Shown: positions 33,478 through 44,360, numbered from the stretch's first letter. The stretch is 64,000 nucleotides of DNA from Stutzerimonas zhaodongensis (GCF_003696365.1 NZ_RFFM01000002.1:682001-746000); one strand, 5' to 3'. Made by a program: numbers and translations. The notes: generated by a model not told the origin, from the letters alone.

Positions 33478-34386
33478 TCAACGAACCTCCCAGTAGCCAG
33501 GGGCGTTGTAGATCTGCTTCAGGTAGTCGATGAAGAACCGTACCTTGGCTGGCAGATAGCGCTGCTGCGGGTACACCGCCTGGATGTCGTAGGCCGGCAA
33601 TGCGAACTCGTCGAGCACGGTCACCAGCTCGCCGCGCTTGAGCTCCGCCTGGATCTCCCACGTCGAGCGCCAGCCAATCCCCAAACCCTGCTTGACCCAA
33701 TTGAACAAGAGTTCGCCGTCATTGCAGTCGAGATTGCCGGCCACTTTCACCGCCACCTGTTTGCCGTCACGCAGGAAGGTCCAGCCGCGCTGCTGGCCGC
33801 CCTGCAGGTTGAACGCCAGGCAGTTGTGCCGCGCCAGGTCTTCCAGAATCCGCGGCACGCCCTGTCGCTCGAAGTAATCCGGCGCCCCGCAGACAACCCG
33901 GCGGTTGGGGAACAGCTTGATGGCGACATAGTTGGGGTCGGTCACCTCACCGATGCGAATGCCCATGTCATAGCCGTGGCGCACCAGATCGACAACGCTG
34001 TCGGTGAAGTTGAACGATAACTGCAGGTCCGGATAACGCGCTTGGAAGGCCGGAGCATGCGGGCCGATGTGTCGACGCCCGAACGCAGCGGGTGCAGAGA
34101 TCACCAGGTGACCGCGTACCGAAGTGCCGTGATGGCTGATGCTGGCATCGGCTTCTTCGAAGTCCTTGAGCAAACCGCGAGCGCGTTCCAGGTATTGCTC
34201 CCCTAGATCGGTCAACGCCAGCCCGCGTGTCGAGCGGTGCATCAGCTTCACGCCCAGGTGCCGCTCCAGCGCGTCGAGCCGGCGGCCCATGACTACCGGT
34301 GTCACGCCTTCCTTCAGCGCAGCGGCAGCGAAACTCCCGCTTTCGGCTACCAGCACGAAGCTTTGCAATGTCGTATAGCGATCCAT
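33478..34386 (-). CDS. LysR-family regulator, probable regulator of the gcl operon
   Basis: The 302-residue regulator has an N-terminal winged helix (SFVLVAESGSFAAAALKEGVTPVVMGRRLDALERHLGVKLMHRSTRGLALTDLG in the usual place, residues about 8-60) and a substrate-binding effector domain. It is of the CrgA/DmlR-like branch. The ATG at 34386 has AGGAG seven bases upstream; the frame remains open far beyond it, but that extension is antisense to gcl. It diverges from gcl across 117 bases, the standard layout for a LysR regulator and its target, so I infer control by glyoxylate or a related intermediate. Confidence 0.9.
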   Translation of the reverse strand: MDRYTTLQSFVLVAESGSFAAAALKEGVTPVVMGRRLDALERHLGVKLMHRSTRGLALTDLGEQYLERARGLLKDFEEADASISHHGTSVRGHLVISAPAAFGRRHIGPHAPAFQARYPDLQLSFNFTDSVVDLVRHGYDMGIRIGEVTDPNYVAIKLFPNRRVVCGAPDYFERQGVPRILEDLARHNCLAFNLQGGQQRGWTFLRDGKQVAVKVAGNLDCNDGELLFNWVKQGLGIGWRSTWEIQAELKRGELVTVLDEFALPAYDIQAVYPQQRYLPAKVRFFIDYLKQIYNAPGYWEVR

Positions 34387-34503
34387 TCGATACTCCTGAT
34401 ATCGACAGAACTGAAGTCTCGGCCAATTCCCCCGTTCCGGCCAGCCCTTCATGCTTGGGCCACGTATAAAAACTATCGAGTTACCCGTAGGAGGGAATGA
34501 CCC

Positions 34504-36285
<1,782 letters not shown>

Positions 36286-36314
36286 TACGAGTGAGTGGAC
36301 GAAGCGCCACTAAC

Positions 36315-36383
36315 TGTAGGAGCCAGCTTGCTGGCGGTCCCGAGCGCCATTGCCCGCTGATCACCAGCAAGCTGGCTCCTACA
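36315..36383. repeat. REP-type inverted pair between gcl and hyi
   Basis: TGTAGGAGCCAGCTTGCTGG (36315-36334) and its exact reverse complement (36364-36383) enclose a 29-base spacer. This is the classic pseudomonad REP sequence arranged as a REPIN-like pair. In the transcript it forms a long hairpin inside the operon and may tune the relative amounts of Gcl and Hyi. Confidence 0.9.
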
Positions 36384-36450
36384 ACAAGCGCAACACAACA
36401 AACCGCAACGCGACACCCAAATGTCCCTACAGACAGACAAGGAGACACCC

Positions 36451-37233
36451 ATGCCCCGTTTTGCCGCCAACCTGTCCATGCTGTTCACCGAGATGGATTT
36501 CCTCGACCGCTTCGAGGCCGCTGCCGAAGCCGGTTTCGGTGGCGTCGAGTACCTCTTTCCCTACGACTACCCCGTCGAAGAGATCAAGGCCCGGCTGGAC
36601 GCCAACAAGCTGACCCAGGTGCTGTTCAACCTGCCCGCCGGCGACTGGGCAGGTGGTGACCGCGGCGTTGCCTGCGATCCGGAGCGGGTCGAGGAATTCC
36701 GCGCTGGCGTCGACCAGGCCATCGCCTACGCCAAGGTACTGGGCAATACCCAGATCAACTGCCTTGCCGGTATCGCCCCCAAGGGAGCCGACCTCGGCAA
36801 GCTGGAGATGACCTTTATCGAGAACCTGCGCTACGCCGCCAGGAAGCTCGAAGCAGAAGGCATTCGTCTGGTCATGGAAATGATCAACACCCGAGACATC
36901 CCACGCTTCTTTCTCAATAACACCTCACAGGCGCAGGAGATTCGAGCCAAGGTCGGCAGCACCAACCTGTTCCTGCAGTACGACATCTACCACATGCAGA
37001 TCATGGAAGGAGACCTGGCGCGGACTATCGAGAACAACCTGTCGGCGATCAACCATATCCAGCTGGCGGACAACCCCGGACGCAACGAGCCGGGCACCGG
37101 CGAGATCAACTACCGCTTCCTTTTCGAGCATCTGGATCGCATTGGCTATCAGGGCTGGGTCGGCTGCGAATACAAGCCGGCCACCACAACCGAAGCAGGC
37201 CTTGGCTGGCTGAAGAACCACAACGCCATCTGA
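36451..37233 (+). CDS. hyi: hydroxypyruvate isomerase
   Basis: The 260-residue TIM-barrel protein begins MPRFAANLSMLFTEMDFLDRFEAAAEAGF and has the sugar-phosphate isomerase/epimerase pattern: EMINTRDIPRFFL with a metal-binding Glu, QYDIYHMQIMEGDL, HIQLADNPGRNEPGTGEINY and a late CEYKP Glu. It interconverts hydroxypyruvate and tartronate semialdehyde. The ATG at 36451 has AAGGAG nine bases upstream. It sits between gcl and glxR. Confidence 0.95.
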   Translation: MPRFAANLSMLFTEMDFLDRFEAAAEAGFGGVEYLFPYDYPVEEIKARLDANKLTQVLFNLPAGDWAGGDRGVACDPERVEEFRAGVDQAIAYAKVLGNTQINCLAGIAPKGADLGKLEMTFIENLRYAARKLEAEGIRLVMEMINTRDIPRFFLNNTSQAQEIRAKVGSTNLFLQYDIYHMQIMEGDLARTIENNLSAINHIQLADNPGRNEPGTGEINYRFLFEHLDRIGYQGWVGCEYKPATTTEAGLGWLKNHNAI

Positions 37234-37265
37234 CCTGAACTGAATCGAATTGAAGGAGATTACTC

Positions 37266-38156
37266 ATGGCTAAGATCGGATTTATCGGCACCGGCATCAT
37301 GGGGCTGCCCATGGCTCAGAACCTGCAGAAAGCCGGCCACAGCATTTTCGTATCCACCCATCACGATGCCGCCCCGGCAGCTCTGCTACAGGCCGGGGCA
37401 GTTGCCCTGGCCAACCCGAAGGAAGTGGCCCAGGAAGCCGAGTTCATCATCGTGATGGTGCCGGACACCCCGCACGTCGAAGATGTACTGTTCCGCGAGA
37501 ACGGCATCGCCGAAGGCGTCGGCCCTAACAAGCTGGTGATCGACATGAGTTCGATCTCCCCCAGCGCCACCAAGGCGTTCGCCGAAAAGATCAACGCCAC
37601 CGGTGCGCAGTACCTCGACGCGCCGGTATCGGGCGGAGAAGTCGGCGCCAAGGCCGCTACCCTGTCGATCATGGTCGGCGGCAGCGAAGAGAGCTTCGCC
37701 CGTGCCCTGCCGCTGTTCCAGGCCATGGGCAAGAACATAACCCTGGTCGGCGGCAACGGTGACGGGCAGACCGCCAAGGTGGCCAACCAGATCATCGTCG
37801 CGCTGAACATACAGGCGGTGGGTGAAGCCCTGCTGTTCGCCGCAAAGAATGGCGCCGATCCAGCCCGCGTCCGCGAAGCGCTGATGGGAGGATTTGCCAG
37901 CTCGAAGATCCTGGAAGTACACGGCGAACGCATGATCAAGGGCACCTTCGACCCCGGCTTCCGCATCAGCCTGCATCAGAAGGACCTAAATCTCGCACTG
38001 GCCGGCGCCCGCGAATTGGGACTCAACCTGCCCAACACCGCTAACGCCCAGCAGGTCTTCAGCACCTGCGCGGCCATCGGCGGCAGTGGCTGGGACCATT
38101 CGGCATTGATCAAAGGCCTGGAGCATATGGCCAATTTCTCGATCCGTAAGGACTGA
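37266..38156 (+). CDS. glxR: 2-hydroxy-3-oxopropionate (tartronate semialdehyde) reductase
   Basis: The 296-residue beta-hydroxyacid dehydrogenase has the N-terminal Rossmann motif GFIGTGIMGLPMAQNL, the substrate-binding DAPVSGGEVGAKAATL segment near 120-135 and the catalytic Lys in GQTAKVANQ near 170. It reduces tartronate semialdehyde to D-glycerate with NAD(P)H. GAAGGAG lies a few bases before the ATG. It follows hyi by 32 bases. Confidence 0.96.
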   Translation: MAKIGFIGTGIMGLPMAQNLQKAGHSIFVSTHHDAAPAALLQAGAVALANPKEVAQEAEFIIVMVPDTPHVEDVLFRENGIAEGVGPNKLVIDMSSISPSATKAFAEKINATGAQYLDAPVSGGEVGAKAATLSIMVGGSEESFARALPLFQAMGKNITLVGGNGDGQTAKVANQIIVALNIQAVGEALLFAAKNGADPARVREALMGGFASSKILEVHGERMIKGTFDPGFRISLHQKDLNLALAGARELGLNLPNTANAQQVFSTCAAIGGSGWDHSALIKGLEHMANFSIRKD

Positions 38157-38176
38157 GTACAGAGTTGAGTTGAGCC

Positions 38177-38219
38177 GCGCCAGCCATCGCTGGACCCAGA
38201 CAGCAGCGCTGGCTGGCGC
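38177..38219. repeat. imperfect hairpin, 15 of 16 paired
   Basis: GCGCCAGCCATCGCTG (38177-38192) pairs with CAGCGCTGGCTGGCGC (38204-38219) with one mismatch. Pairing continues outward with a small bulge (GTTGAGC against GCTCAAC). No T tract follows, so a role in mRNA stability fits better than intrinsic termination. Confidence 0.7.
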
Positions 38220-38243
38220 TGCGCTCAACGCCACACACCGATG

Positions 38244-38320
38244 GCTATCGCAAGCTCAAACCATCCTGCGGGTGAACGCCGCAACACCGGTTCCACAGGA
38301 TGGCGTTGAGCACGGCGATA
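38244..38320. repeat. two degenerate inverted copies of the TATCGCTTCGCTCAA repeat family
   Basis: GCTATCGCAAGCTCAAACC (from 38244) and the opposite-strand copy ending near 38320 (GGATGGCGTTGAGC...CGATAC) resemble the cleaner copies at 55290-55425. The two loci share the order TATCGC, CTCAA, CCATCCT, CGGGT. Confidence 0.5.
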
Positions 38321-38494
38321 CTCAACGACGACCGCTTGAATGCACTGACGAGGTGCACCCTTTTCGACCTGCCTGGCAGAAGGAGTCACGGCCCGACTGC
38401 CGGGTGGGTCGAATCCAATTTCATACCTTAGCGCTTGCAATGCCGAGCCCTAAGGTCTGGAATCGGGCCCCTGACCTTTTAGATGGAGTTGTAC

Positions 38495-39766
38495 ATGAAC
38501 CTCGACCCGCAAGCTTTCCTGCGCGACCTGTTCACCGCCGCCATCGATGCCGCCCATCCTCGTCAGGTACTGGCCGACCATTTGCCGGCAGACCGCGGCG
38601 GCCGCGCCATCGTCATAGGTGCCGGCAAAGCCGCAGCCGCCATGGCCGAAGCCATCGAATCAGTGTGGGAAGGAGAGCTCTCCGGCCTGGTGGTAACGCG
38701 GTATGGTCACGGCGCCGATTGCCGCAAGATCGAGGTGGTCGAAGCCGCACATCCGGTGCCGGACGATGCCGGCGAGCGCGTCGCCCGGCGCGTTCTGGAA
38801 ATGGTGAGCAACCTGAAGGAAAGCGATCGGGTCATCTTCCTGCTCTCCGGCGGCGGCTCCTCGCTGCTGGCGCTGCCCGCCGAAGGCATCAGCCTCTCCG
38901 ACAAACAAGCGATCAACAAAGCGCTGCTACGCTCCGGCGCCCACATCGGAGAAATGAACTGCGTGCGCAAGCACCTCTCCGCAATCAAGGGCGGCCGGCT
39001 GGCCAAGGCTTGTTGGCCTGCAAGCGTCTACACCTATGCGATTTCCGATGTGCCGGGTGATGAAGCGACGGTAATCGCCTCGGGCCCGACCGTAGCGGAC
39101 CCGACCACCTCCGCCCAGGCGCTGGCAATCTTGGCGCGTTACAACATCGAGATTCCGCAGAACGTGCGCGAGTGGCTGGAAGATCCTCGCTCGGAAACGG
39201 TCAAGGCAGACGATCCCTGCCTGTCACGCAGTCATTTCCAGCTGATCGCCAAGCCCCAGCAATCCCTGGATGCCGCGGCCGAGAAGGCCCGCGCGGCCGG
39301 TATTACGCCCTTGATCCTGGGTGATCTGGAAGGTGAGTCCCGTGAAGTGGCGAAGGTCCATGGTGGTATCGCCCGTCAGGTGGTGCTGCATGGCCAGCCA
39401 ATCATCCCGCCCTGTGTGATTCTTTCCGGAGGCGAAACCACGGTGACGGTACGCGGCGATGGCCGTGGCGGGCGCAACGCCGAATTTCTGCTGAGCCTCA
39501 CGGAAAACCTCCAGGGCCTACCCGGCGTCTACGCGCTGGCGGGCGATACCGACGGTATCGACGGCTCGGAAGATAACGCTGGTGCCCTGATGACTCCGGA
39601 CAGCTTCGCCCGCGCCGAAGCCCTCGGCCTGACAGCCGCTGACGAACTGGCTAACAACAACGGCTATGGTTATTTCCAGGCCCTCGATGCGCTGCTCATG
39701 ACCGGGCCTACACGCACTAACGTCAATGATTTCCGCGCGATTCTCATCCTGGCTTCGCCCCGCTAG
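38495..39766 (+). CDS. ttuD: glycerate 2-kinase / TtuD (MOFRL family)
   Basis: The 423-residue protein has the N-terminal DUF4147 domain (VIGAGKAAAAMAEAIE, VEAAHPVPDDAGE, FLLSGGGSSLLALPAEGI, KHLSAIKGGRLAKA) and the C-terminal MOFRL domain (LSGGETTVTVRGDGRGGRNAEFLLSL, ALAGDTDGIDGSEDNAGALMTPD). Such proteins are often named hydroxypyruvate reductase, but characterised members phosphorylate D-glycerate to 2-phosphoglycerate. That activity would link GlxR to the pyruvate kinase encoded next, via enolase. The ATG at 38495 has GGAG six bases upstream. Confidence 0.93.
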   Translation: MNLDPQAFLRDLFTAAIDAAHPRQVLADHLPADRGGRAIVIGAGKAAAAMAEAIESVWEGELSGLVVTRYGHGADCRKIEVVEAAHPVPDDAGERVARRVLEMVSNLKESDRVIFLLSGGGSSLLALPAEGISLSDKQAINKALLRSGAHIGEMNCVRKHLSAIKGGRLAKACWPASVYTYAISDVPGDEATVIASGPTVADPTTSAQALAILARYNIEIPQNVREWLEDPRSETVKADDPCLSRSHFQLIAKPQQSLDAAAEKARAAGITPLILGDLEGESREVAKVHGGIARQVVLHGQPIIPPCVILSGGETTVTVRGDGRGGRNAEFLLSLTENLQGLPGVYALAGDTDGIDGSEDNAGALMTPDSFARAEALGLTAADELANNNGYGYFQALDALLMTGPTRTNVNDFRAILILASPR

Positions 39767-39804
39767 CGGCACCAGCCTTAACAACCACTGCCAAAGAGAC
39801 CGCC

Positions 39805-41220
39805 ATGACGCCCGACAAGAAGGTCAAGATCCTTGCCACCCTGGGACCTGCCACCCGCAGCATCGATGATGTGCGTGACCTGGTGGAAAGCGGGGTCAAC
39901 CTGTTTCGTCTGAACTTCAGCCATGGCGAGCATGCCGACCATGCACTGCGTTTCGGCTGGATCCGGGAGGTCGAGCGCGAGCTGAATCAGCCGATCGGCA
40001 TCCTCATGGATTTACAGGGCCCCAAGCTGCGAGTCGGTCGTTTTGCCGAGGGTAAGGTGCAGCTGACACGAGGCCAGGCGCTGCGGCTCGATCTTGACCC
40101 AACACCGGGTGATAGCACCCGGGTCAACTTGCCGCATCCGGAAATCATAGATGCCCTTCAGCCAGGCATGACCCTGCTGGTGGACGACGGTCGCTTGCGC
40201 CTGACGGTGATTGCCAAGCACGCCAATGCCATCGACACCCGTGTCGTAGCCGGGGGCGAATTGTCCGACCGCAAGGGCGTGAACGTTCCCGAAGCGGTGC
40301 TGGAGTTGAGTCCACTGACGGATAAGGACCGCCTGGACCTGGCATTCGGCCTGGAGCTGGGTGTCGACTGGGTGGCGCTGTCGTTCGTTCAGCGTCCGCA
40401 GGACATCCATGAGGCACGCAGCTTGATCGACGGGCGCGCCTTTCTCATGGCCAAGATCGAGAAGCCTTCGGCAGTGCAGCACCTGCGTGAAATCGCCCGA
40501 CTCAGCGACGCGATCATGGTGGCTCGCGGCGACTTGGGCGTTGAGGTGCCGGCCGAAAACGTACCGCGCATCCAGAAGAACATCGTGCGCACCTGCCGCC
40601 AACTGGGCAGGCCGGTGGTGGTAGCCACACAGATGCTCGAGTCGATGCGCTTCTCCCCTGCCCCAACCCGCGCCGAGGTGACCGATGTCGCCAACGCAGT
40701 AGCCGAAGGTGCGGATGCCGTGATGCTTTCGGCCGAGACAGCCTCGGGCGATTACCCGCTCGAAGCGGTCAGCATGATGAGCAAGATCATCCGCCAGGTG
40801 GAAAGCGGCCCGGATTACCAGGCACAGCTCGATGTGCACCGGCCCAGCGCTGAAGCTACCTTGCCAGACGCAATCAGCTGCGCGATTCGCCGAATCAGCG
40901 GAATTCTGCCGATCGCGGTGCTGGTCAACTACACCGAGTCGGGTCGTTCCAGTCTGCGCGCCTCCCGCGAGCGACCGGGCACACCGATCCTCAGCCTCAC
41001 GCCCAACGTCGCCACTGCGCGCAAGCTGACGGTGGCCTGGGGCGTGTACTCGGTGATCGATGCGCGGATGCATGACATGGAGCAGATCTGCCTGAACGCG
41101 CTGGAACTTGCCCGCGCCCAGGGCATGGCGGGCACTGGCGATACAGTGCTGATCACCGCCGGTGTACCCCTGGGTCAACCCGGCACCACCAACTCACTGC
41201 GCATCGAAACGCTCAACTAG
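39805..41220 (+). CDS. pyk: pyruvate kinase
   Basis: The 471-residue enzyme has the full set of motifs: ILATLGPATRSIDDV, LFRLNFSHGEH, the Mg and K site segment MAKIEKPSAVQHL (catalytic Lys), MVARGDLGVEVP and VVATQMLESM. It makes pyruvate and ATP from phosphoenolpyruvate. Its place after ttuD, 38 bases downstream, suggests it is the pathway-specific isozyme for carbon entering from glyoxylate. Type I or II cannot be settled by eye. Confidence 0.96.
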   Translation: MTPDKKVKILATLGPATRSIDDVRDLVESGVNLFRLNFSHGEHADHALRFGWIREVERELNQPIGILMDLQGPKLRVGRFAEGKVQLTRGQALRLDLDPTPGDSTRVNLPHPEIIDALQPGMTLLVDDGRLRLTVIAKHANAIDTRVVAGGELSDRKGVNVPEAVLELSPLTDKDRLDLAFGLELGVDWVALSFVQRPQDIHEARSLIDGRAFLMAKIEKPSAVQHLREIARLSDAIMVARGDLGVEVPAENVPRIQKNIVRTCRQLGRPVVVATQMLESMRFSPAPTRAEVTDVANAVAEGADAVMLSAETASGDYPLEAVSMMSKIIRQVESGPDYQAQLDVHRPSAEATLPDAISCAIRRISGILPIAVLVNYTESGRSSLRASRERPGTPILSLTPNVATARKLTVAWGVYSVIDARMHDMEQICLNALELARAQGMAGTGDTVLITAGVPLGQPGTTNSLRIETLN

Positions 41221-41278
41221 CCTGTCCGGGATGCGTGAGCCGGCTGGACCTCCCTGCCGGCACGGCATCGCTCGCCTT

Positions 41279-42178
41279 ATGAAGCTACCCATGCGTTCAC
41301 TCGTTCAGTATCTGTTGTGCTCGACGCTCAACGGCTTCACCCAGATCTTTTTGCAACGACATCAGGGCTGCGGGCTGTTGATCGCGTTAGCGATCGGCTT
41401 CAACGACCATCGGCTGCTCTACGGCGCACTTATCGGCGTTATAACCGCTAACGCCATGGCTAGGTGCCACGGATACTTACGAGCTGACATCGAGTCGGGG
41501 CTTTACGGCTACAACGCTGCGCTGCTGGGTCTGATGATCACGTGGTTACTCGGCTTCACGCCATCGGCCATCCTGCTGACCGCGGCACTTTCTGCCCTGT
41601 CCAGCTCGCTCCAGCATCTCTTGCTCGGTCACATGCGCGAGCGGCAAGGCCTCGCGGGTTACACCCTGCCTTTCGTACTGATTGGCTGGACAGTGCTGGC
41701 GCTGTGCACGCATGCAGACAGCGCAAATGTACGGCCGCTGACCGAGCACAGCCTGAACCAGTGGAGTGCGTTGGAAGGAATCTTGCGGGGGATGGCGCAG
41801 GTGATCCTGCTATCAGACCCACTTGCGGGGCTATGCGTGTTCGCAGGCCTACTAGTATCCGACCGGCGCGGAGCGTGCTGGGCGCTCTGTGGTTCTGCTG
41901 TCGGCATCTACGCAGCGCTGCTGATCAGCGCCGCCGAAGCCGATGCGCTAGAGGGGCTGGCGAGCTACAACCCGGCATTGGCAGCCTTGGCGCTAAGCCA
42001 GGTTCATCGCTCATCCCTGGCTCCGACGCTAGGTATCGTTCTATCGATCATTGGCGGGCAGGTGTTCGGGCGATTCGGCATCCCGCCGTTGACCATGCCA
42101 TTCATACTGGCTTGCTGGGCGGTGACACTGACGATGCGTCACAGTCAGCGCCAACCGCACCTGCAGCCGGCTGGGTGA
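41279..42178 (+). CDS. urea transporter (UT family)
   Basis: A hydrophobic protein of about 299 residues with the UT-family repeat pattern: FTQIFLQRHQGCGLLIALAIGFND and LYGYNAALLGLMI in the first half, and a corresponding LASYNPALAALALS in the second. It should form a selective urea channel in the inner membrane. No urease or urea-handling gene is adjacent, so I infer that it supplies urea from outside or releases urea formed from purine or ureidoglycolate breakdown, which would also yield glyoxylate. The start at 41279 (MKLPMRSL) or 41291 is uncertain. It meets the convergent small gene end to end. Confidence 0.85.
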   Translation: MKLPMRSLVQYLLCSTLNGFTQIFLQRHQGCGLLIALAIGFNDHRLLYGALIGVITANAMARCHGYLRADIESGLYGYNAALLGLMITWLLGFTPSAILLTAALSALSSSLQHLLLGHMRERQGLAGYTLPFVLIGWTVLALCTHADSANVRPLTEHSLNQWSALEGILRGMAQVILLSDPLAGLCVFAGLLVSDRRGACWALCGSAVGIYAALLISAAEADALEGLASYNPALAALALSQVHRSSLAPTLGIVLSIIGGQVFGRFGIPPLTMPFILACWAVTLTMRHSQRQPHLQPAG

Positions 42179-42403
42179 TCAGCCCTTGGTTGCGCGAGGA
42201 TCCTGATCACGGGGATAGGTGCGCTCTTCCTCGATCTTGCCGTCGACGGTGTGAATCTTCACCGATGCGGTGCGCAACTTCATGTAGTCGCGGGTCTCGC
42301 TGATGATGTCTTCCTTAGTAGATGCTTCAAGCAATGCGCGCTTGTCGCCCTCTTCGCGCAACACCCAACGATCCTGATCGTGCGTGATGTGATAGTTCTC
42401 CAT
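42179..42403 (-). CDS. DUF2188-like small protein
   Basis: The 74-residue acidic protein begins MENYHITHDQDRWVLREEGDKRALLEASTKEDII with the DUF2188 layout (short beta strands, then a Thr-Lys-Glu helix) and ends in a Thr/Asp/Arg-rich tail. The function is unknown; similar genes often appear in stress-response settings. GGAGGC precedes the start by about seven bases. It ends one base after the urea transporter stop on the opposite strand. Confidence 0.75.
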   Translation of the reverse strand: MENYHITHDQDRWVLREEGDKRALLEASTKEDIISETRDYMKLRTASVKIHTVDGKIEEERTYPRDQDPRATKG

Positions 42404-42682
42404 ATCGCCTCCTTAGCTTATCAATAGTCAAAGTTATAGAACGCAACCGGGCGTAGCGGTTCGATGACCAGTGGGCGAGAGGCGCTATCCAGAGGGTCTC
42501 AAGGACCTAGCCGGGTACTTATAACCCTGAAAAGCAGGGTTCAATTCACTTACCCACCTCCATTCACTCTTGATTCTGGTCAATTCCAGCATGGAACGAA
42601 TATTGAAGAGATGAAGTATCTGTCCAAGTCGCTCAGGTAGCGATGCACCAGAGGCGGGACCCTTCAATCACTGGAGTCTTTC

Positions 42683-43861
42683 ATGCTTTGTGCTGAACAA
42701 CGTGCCCTGATAACCGCCACCGTCCCGCTGCTGGAAAGCGGCGGTGAGGCGCTGACTACTCATTTCTACGAACTCATGCTGGCCGAGCACCCCGAGGTTC
42801 GACCCCTGTTCAACCAGGCTCACCAGGCCAGCGGCGACCAGCCTCGCGCGCTTGCCAACGGCGTACTGATGTATGCCAAGCACATCGACCGTCTGGATCA
42901 GCTCGGCGGGCTGGTATCTCAGGTGATCAACAAGCATGTCGCGCTGCAGGTCCTGCCCGAGCACTACCCCATCGTCGGCTCATGCCTGTTGCGCGCTATC
43001 CGTGAAGTGCTCGGCGAAGCGATCGCCACGGACGAAGTGATCGACGCCTGGGCTGCGGCCTATGGACAACTCGCCGACATCCTCATCGGCAGCGAGGAAA
43101 AGCTGTACAGCGCCACGGCCAGTGCCCCCGGTGGATGGCGCGGTGCGCGGGCATTCCGGATTGCTCGCAAGGTGACAGAAAGCGCAGAGATCACCTCGTT
43201 CTATCTGGTGCCGGAAGACGGCGGCGAAGTCGTGGCACACCAACCGGGCCAGTACATCGGGCTGCGCATATGGGTAGACGGCCAGGAAATCCGCCGCAAT
43301 TACTCGCTCTCCGCTGCCAGCAATGGTCGCGACTACCGCATCAGCGTCAAGCGCGAGCCCGGTGGCGTTGCTTCCAACGCCCTACACAACATGGAAGAAG
43401 GTGAGCGGCTAGAGCTGTTTGCACCGGCTGGCGAGTTCATCCTCGAACCGAGCGATAAGCCGCTGGTATTGATCAGCGGTGGCGTGGGCATCACTCCGAC
43501 ATTGGCGATGCTGGAAGCGGCCATCGCAACTGAGCGCCAGATCCATTTCATCCATTGCGCTCGCAACGCGGAGGCCCATGCTTTTCGCGAGACGATTGAC
43601 CGCCTTGCCGAACAGCACGGCCAGCTCAAGCGCTTCTATTGCTATGACGAACATCACCAAGGCCACCTGCAGCCCGACGCCGTCGGCCTGATGACAGAAG
43701 ACAGGCTGGACGCCTGGCTGCCGGCCGATCGAGACCTGGATGCCTACTTCCTGGGACCCAAGCCGTTCATGGCAGCCATCCGCCGCCAGCTGAACGCGCT
43801 TGGCGTCCCACCAGAGCAGACTCGCTACGAGTTTTTTGGCCCGGCTTCCGCACTGAACTGA
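42683..43861 (+). CDS. hmp: flavohemoglobin (nitric oxide dioxygenase)
   Basis: The 392-residue protein has a globin domain (about 1-140; the proximal His is in the NKHVALQVLPEHYPIVG region), a FAD domain (EIRRNYSLSAASNGRDYRISVKREPGG) and an NAD domain (LISGGVGITPTLAMLEAA, RYEFFGPASAL at the end). It oxidises nitric oxide to nitrate with O2 and NAD(P)H. In pseudomonads fhp is controlled by FhpR; no regulator gene is next to it here and I see no convincing sigma-54 promoter. The 279-base upstream region holds a small hairpin (42523-42541). Confidence 0.96.
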   Translation: MLCAEQRALITATVPLLESGGEALTTHFYELMLAEHPEVRPLFNQAHQASGDQPRALANGVLMYAKHIDRLDQLGGLVSQVINKHVALQVLPEHYPIVGSCLLRAIREVLGEAIATDEVIDAWAAAYGQLADILIGSEEKLYSATASAPGGWRGARAFRIARKVTESAEITSFYLVPEDGGEVVAHQPGQYIGLRIWVDGQEIRRNYSLSAASNGRDYRISVKREPGGVASNALHNMEEGERLELFAPAGEFILEPSDKPLVLISGGVGITPTLAMLEAAIATERQIHFIHCARNAEAHAFRETIDRLAEQHGQLKRFYCYDEHHQGHLQPDAVGLMTEDRLDAWLPADRDLDAYFLGPKPFMAAIRRQLNALGVPPEQTRYEFFGPASALN

Positions 43862-43868
43862 TCTGAAC

Positions 43869-43889
43869 GGGCTCGCCCGTCGCGAGCCC
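43869..43889. other. perfect hairpin between hmp and the small membrane gene
   Basis: GGGCTCGC (43869-43876) and GCGAGCCC (43882-43889) form an 8-bp stem with a 5-base loop directly after the hmp stop. No T run follows, so it could attenuate rather than end transcription into the next gene. Confidence 0.55.
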
Positions 43890-43913
43890 TGTTCCAACGC
43901 ATCGAGGTGTCTC

Positions 43914-44147
43914 ATGAACATGCAACGACTCGATCCGCACCGCCTGTTGGTGCTCGCCAACTTCTCCATGATGCTTGGCTTACTCGTGCTTTTGCTGGGT
44001 ATCGCAGGCGCGTACGTATTCGATCGCCACCTGATGCTCGGCACCATTGTCGCGAGCCACGCGCTGGTGATTCTCGGGCCTACGGCGTTGAAAATCGGTT
44101 ACGTGATGCGGTTGCTGGCGCAGCGTCACCTAGCGCTGTCAGCCTGA
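43914..44147 (+). CDS. two-helix small membrane protein, PpyR-like
   Basis: The 77-residue protein has two hydrophobic helices (LLVLANFSMMLGLLVLLLG and HLMLGTIVASHALVILGPTAL) and short charged ends (MNMQRLDPHR at the start). It lies 53 bases after hmp in the same direction. In P. aeruginosa the gene beside fhp is ppyR, a small membrane regulator of psl and pyoverdine; the position and topology agree, but I cannot confirm sequence identity. A role in sensing nitric oxide or membrane redox state is inferred from context only. Confidence 0.75.
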   Translation: MNMQRLDPHRLLVLANFSMMLGLLVLLLGIAGAYVFDRHLMLGTIVASHALVILGPTALKIGYVMRLLAQRHLALSA

Positions 44148-44360
44148 TCGGCTAGAGATAATGCACAGATCTTCCCTACTTGAAACTGCGCCGTTTCGTT
44201 GTACTTGCCATTAGCCATAATCATTAATCGCTCGCATAACCACTCGTCCGTCATTCATTAAATACTGGAAACTACTGGTACGCAGTTCCGCTCTCAAATC
44301 ATGGCGGCTGATGACGATGTTCAGCCCGCAACAGTCTGTATCCATTGAGGAGAGTAAGAC

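Larger units (their letters stand above)
38157..38494. other. repeat-bearing spacer inside the glyoxylate cluster
   Basis: This 338-base gap between glxR and ttuD contains a long imperfect hairpin (38177-38219) and two inverted copies of a TATCGCTTCGCTCAA-like repeat (38244-38320). No gene is seen. The spacer may separate ttuD and pyk into their own transcription unit. Confidence 0.6.

Noticed and set aside
40012..41178. 388-residue minus-strand frame
   Set aside because: It lies entirely antisense to pyruvate kinase and has low-complexity His/Gln/Arg content without domains.
42591..42625. Possible NsrR-like site upstream of hmp (AGATGAAGTATCT)
   Set aside because: Only four bases per arm pair; too weak to call.
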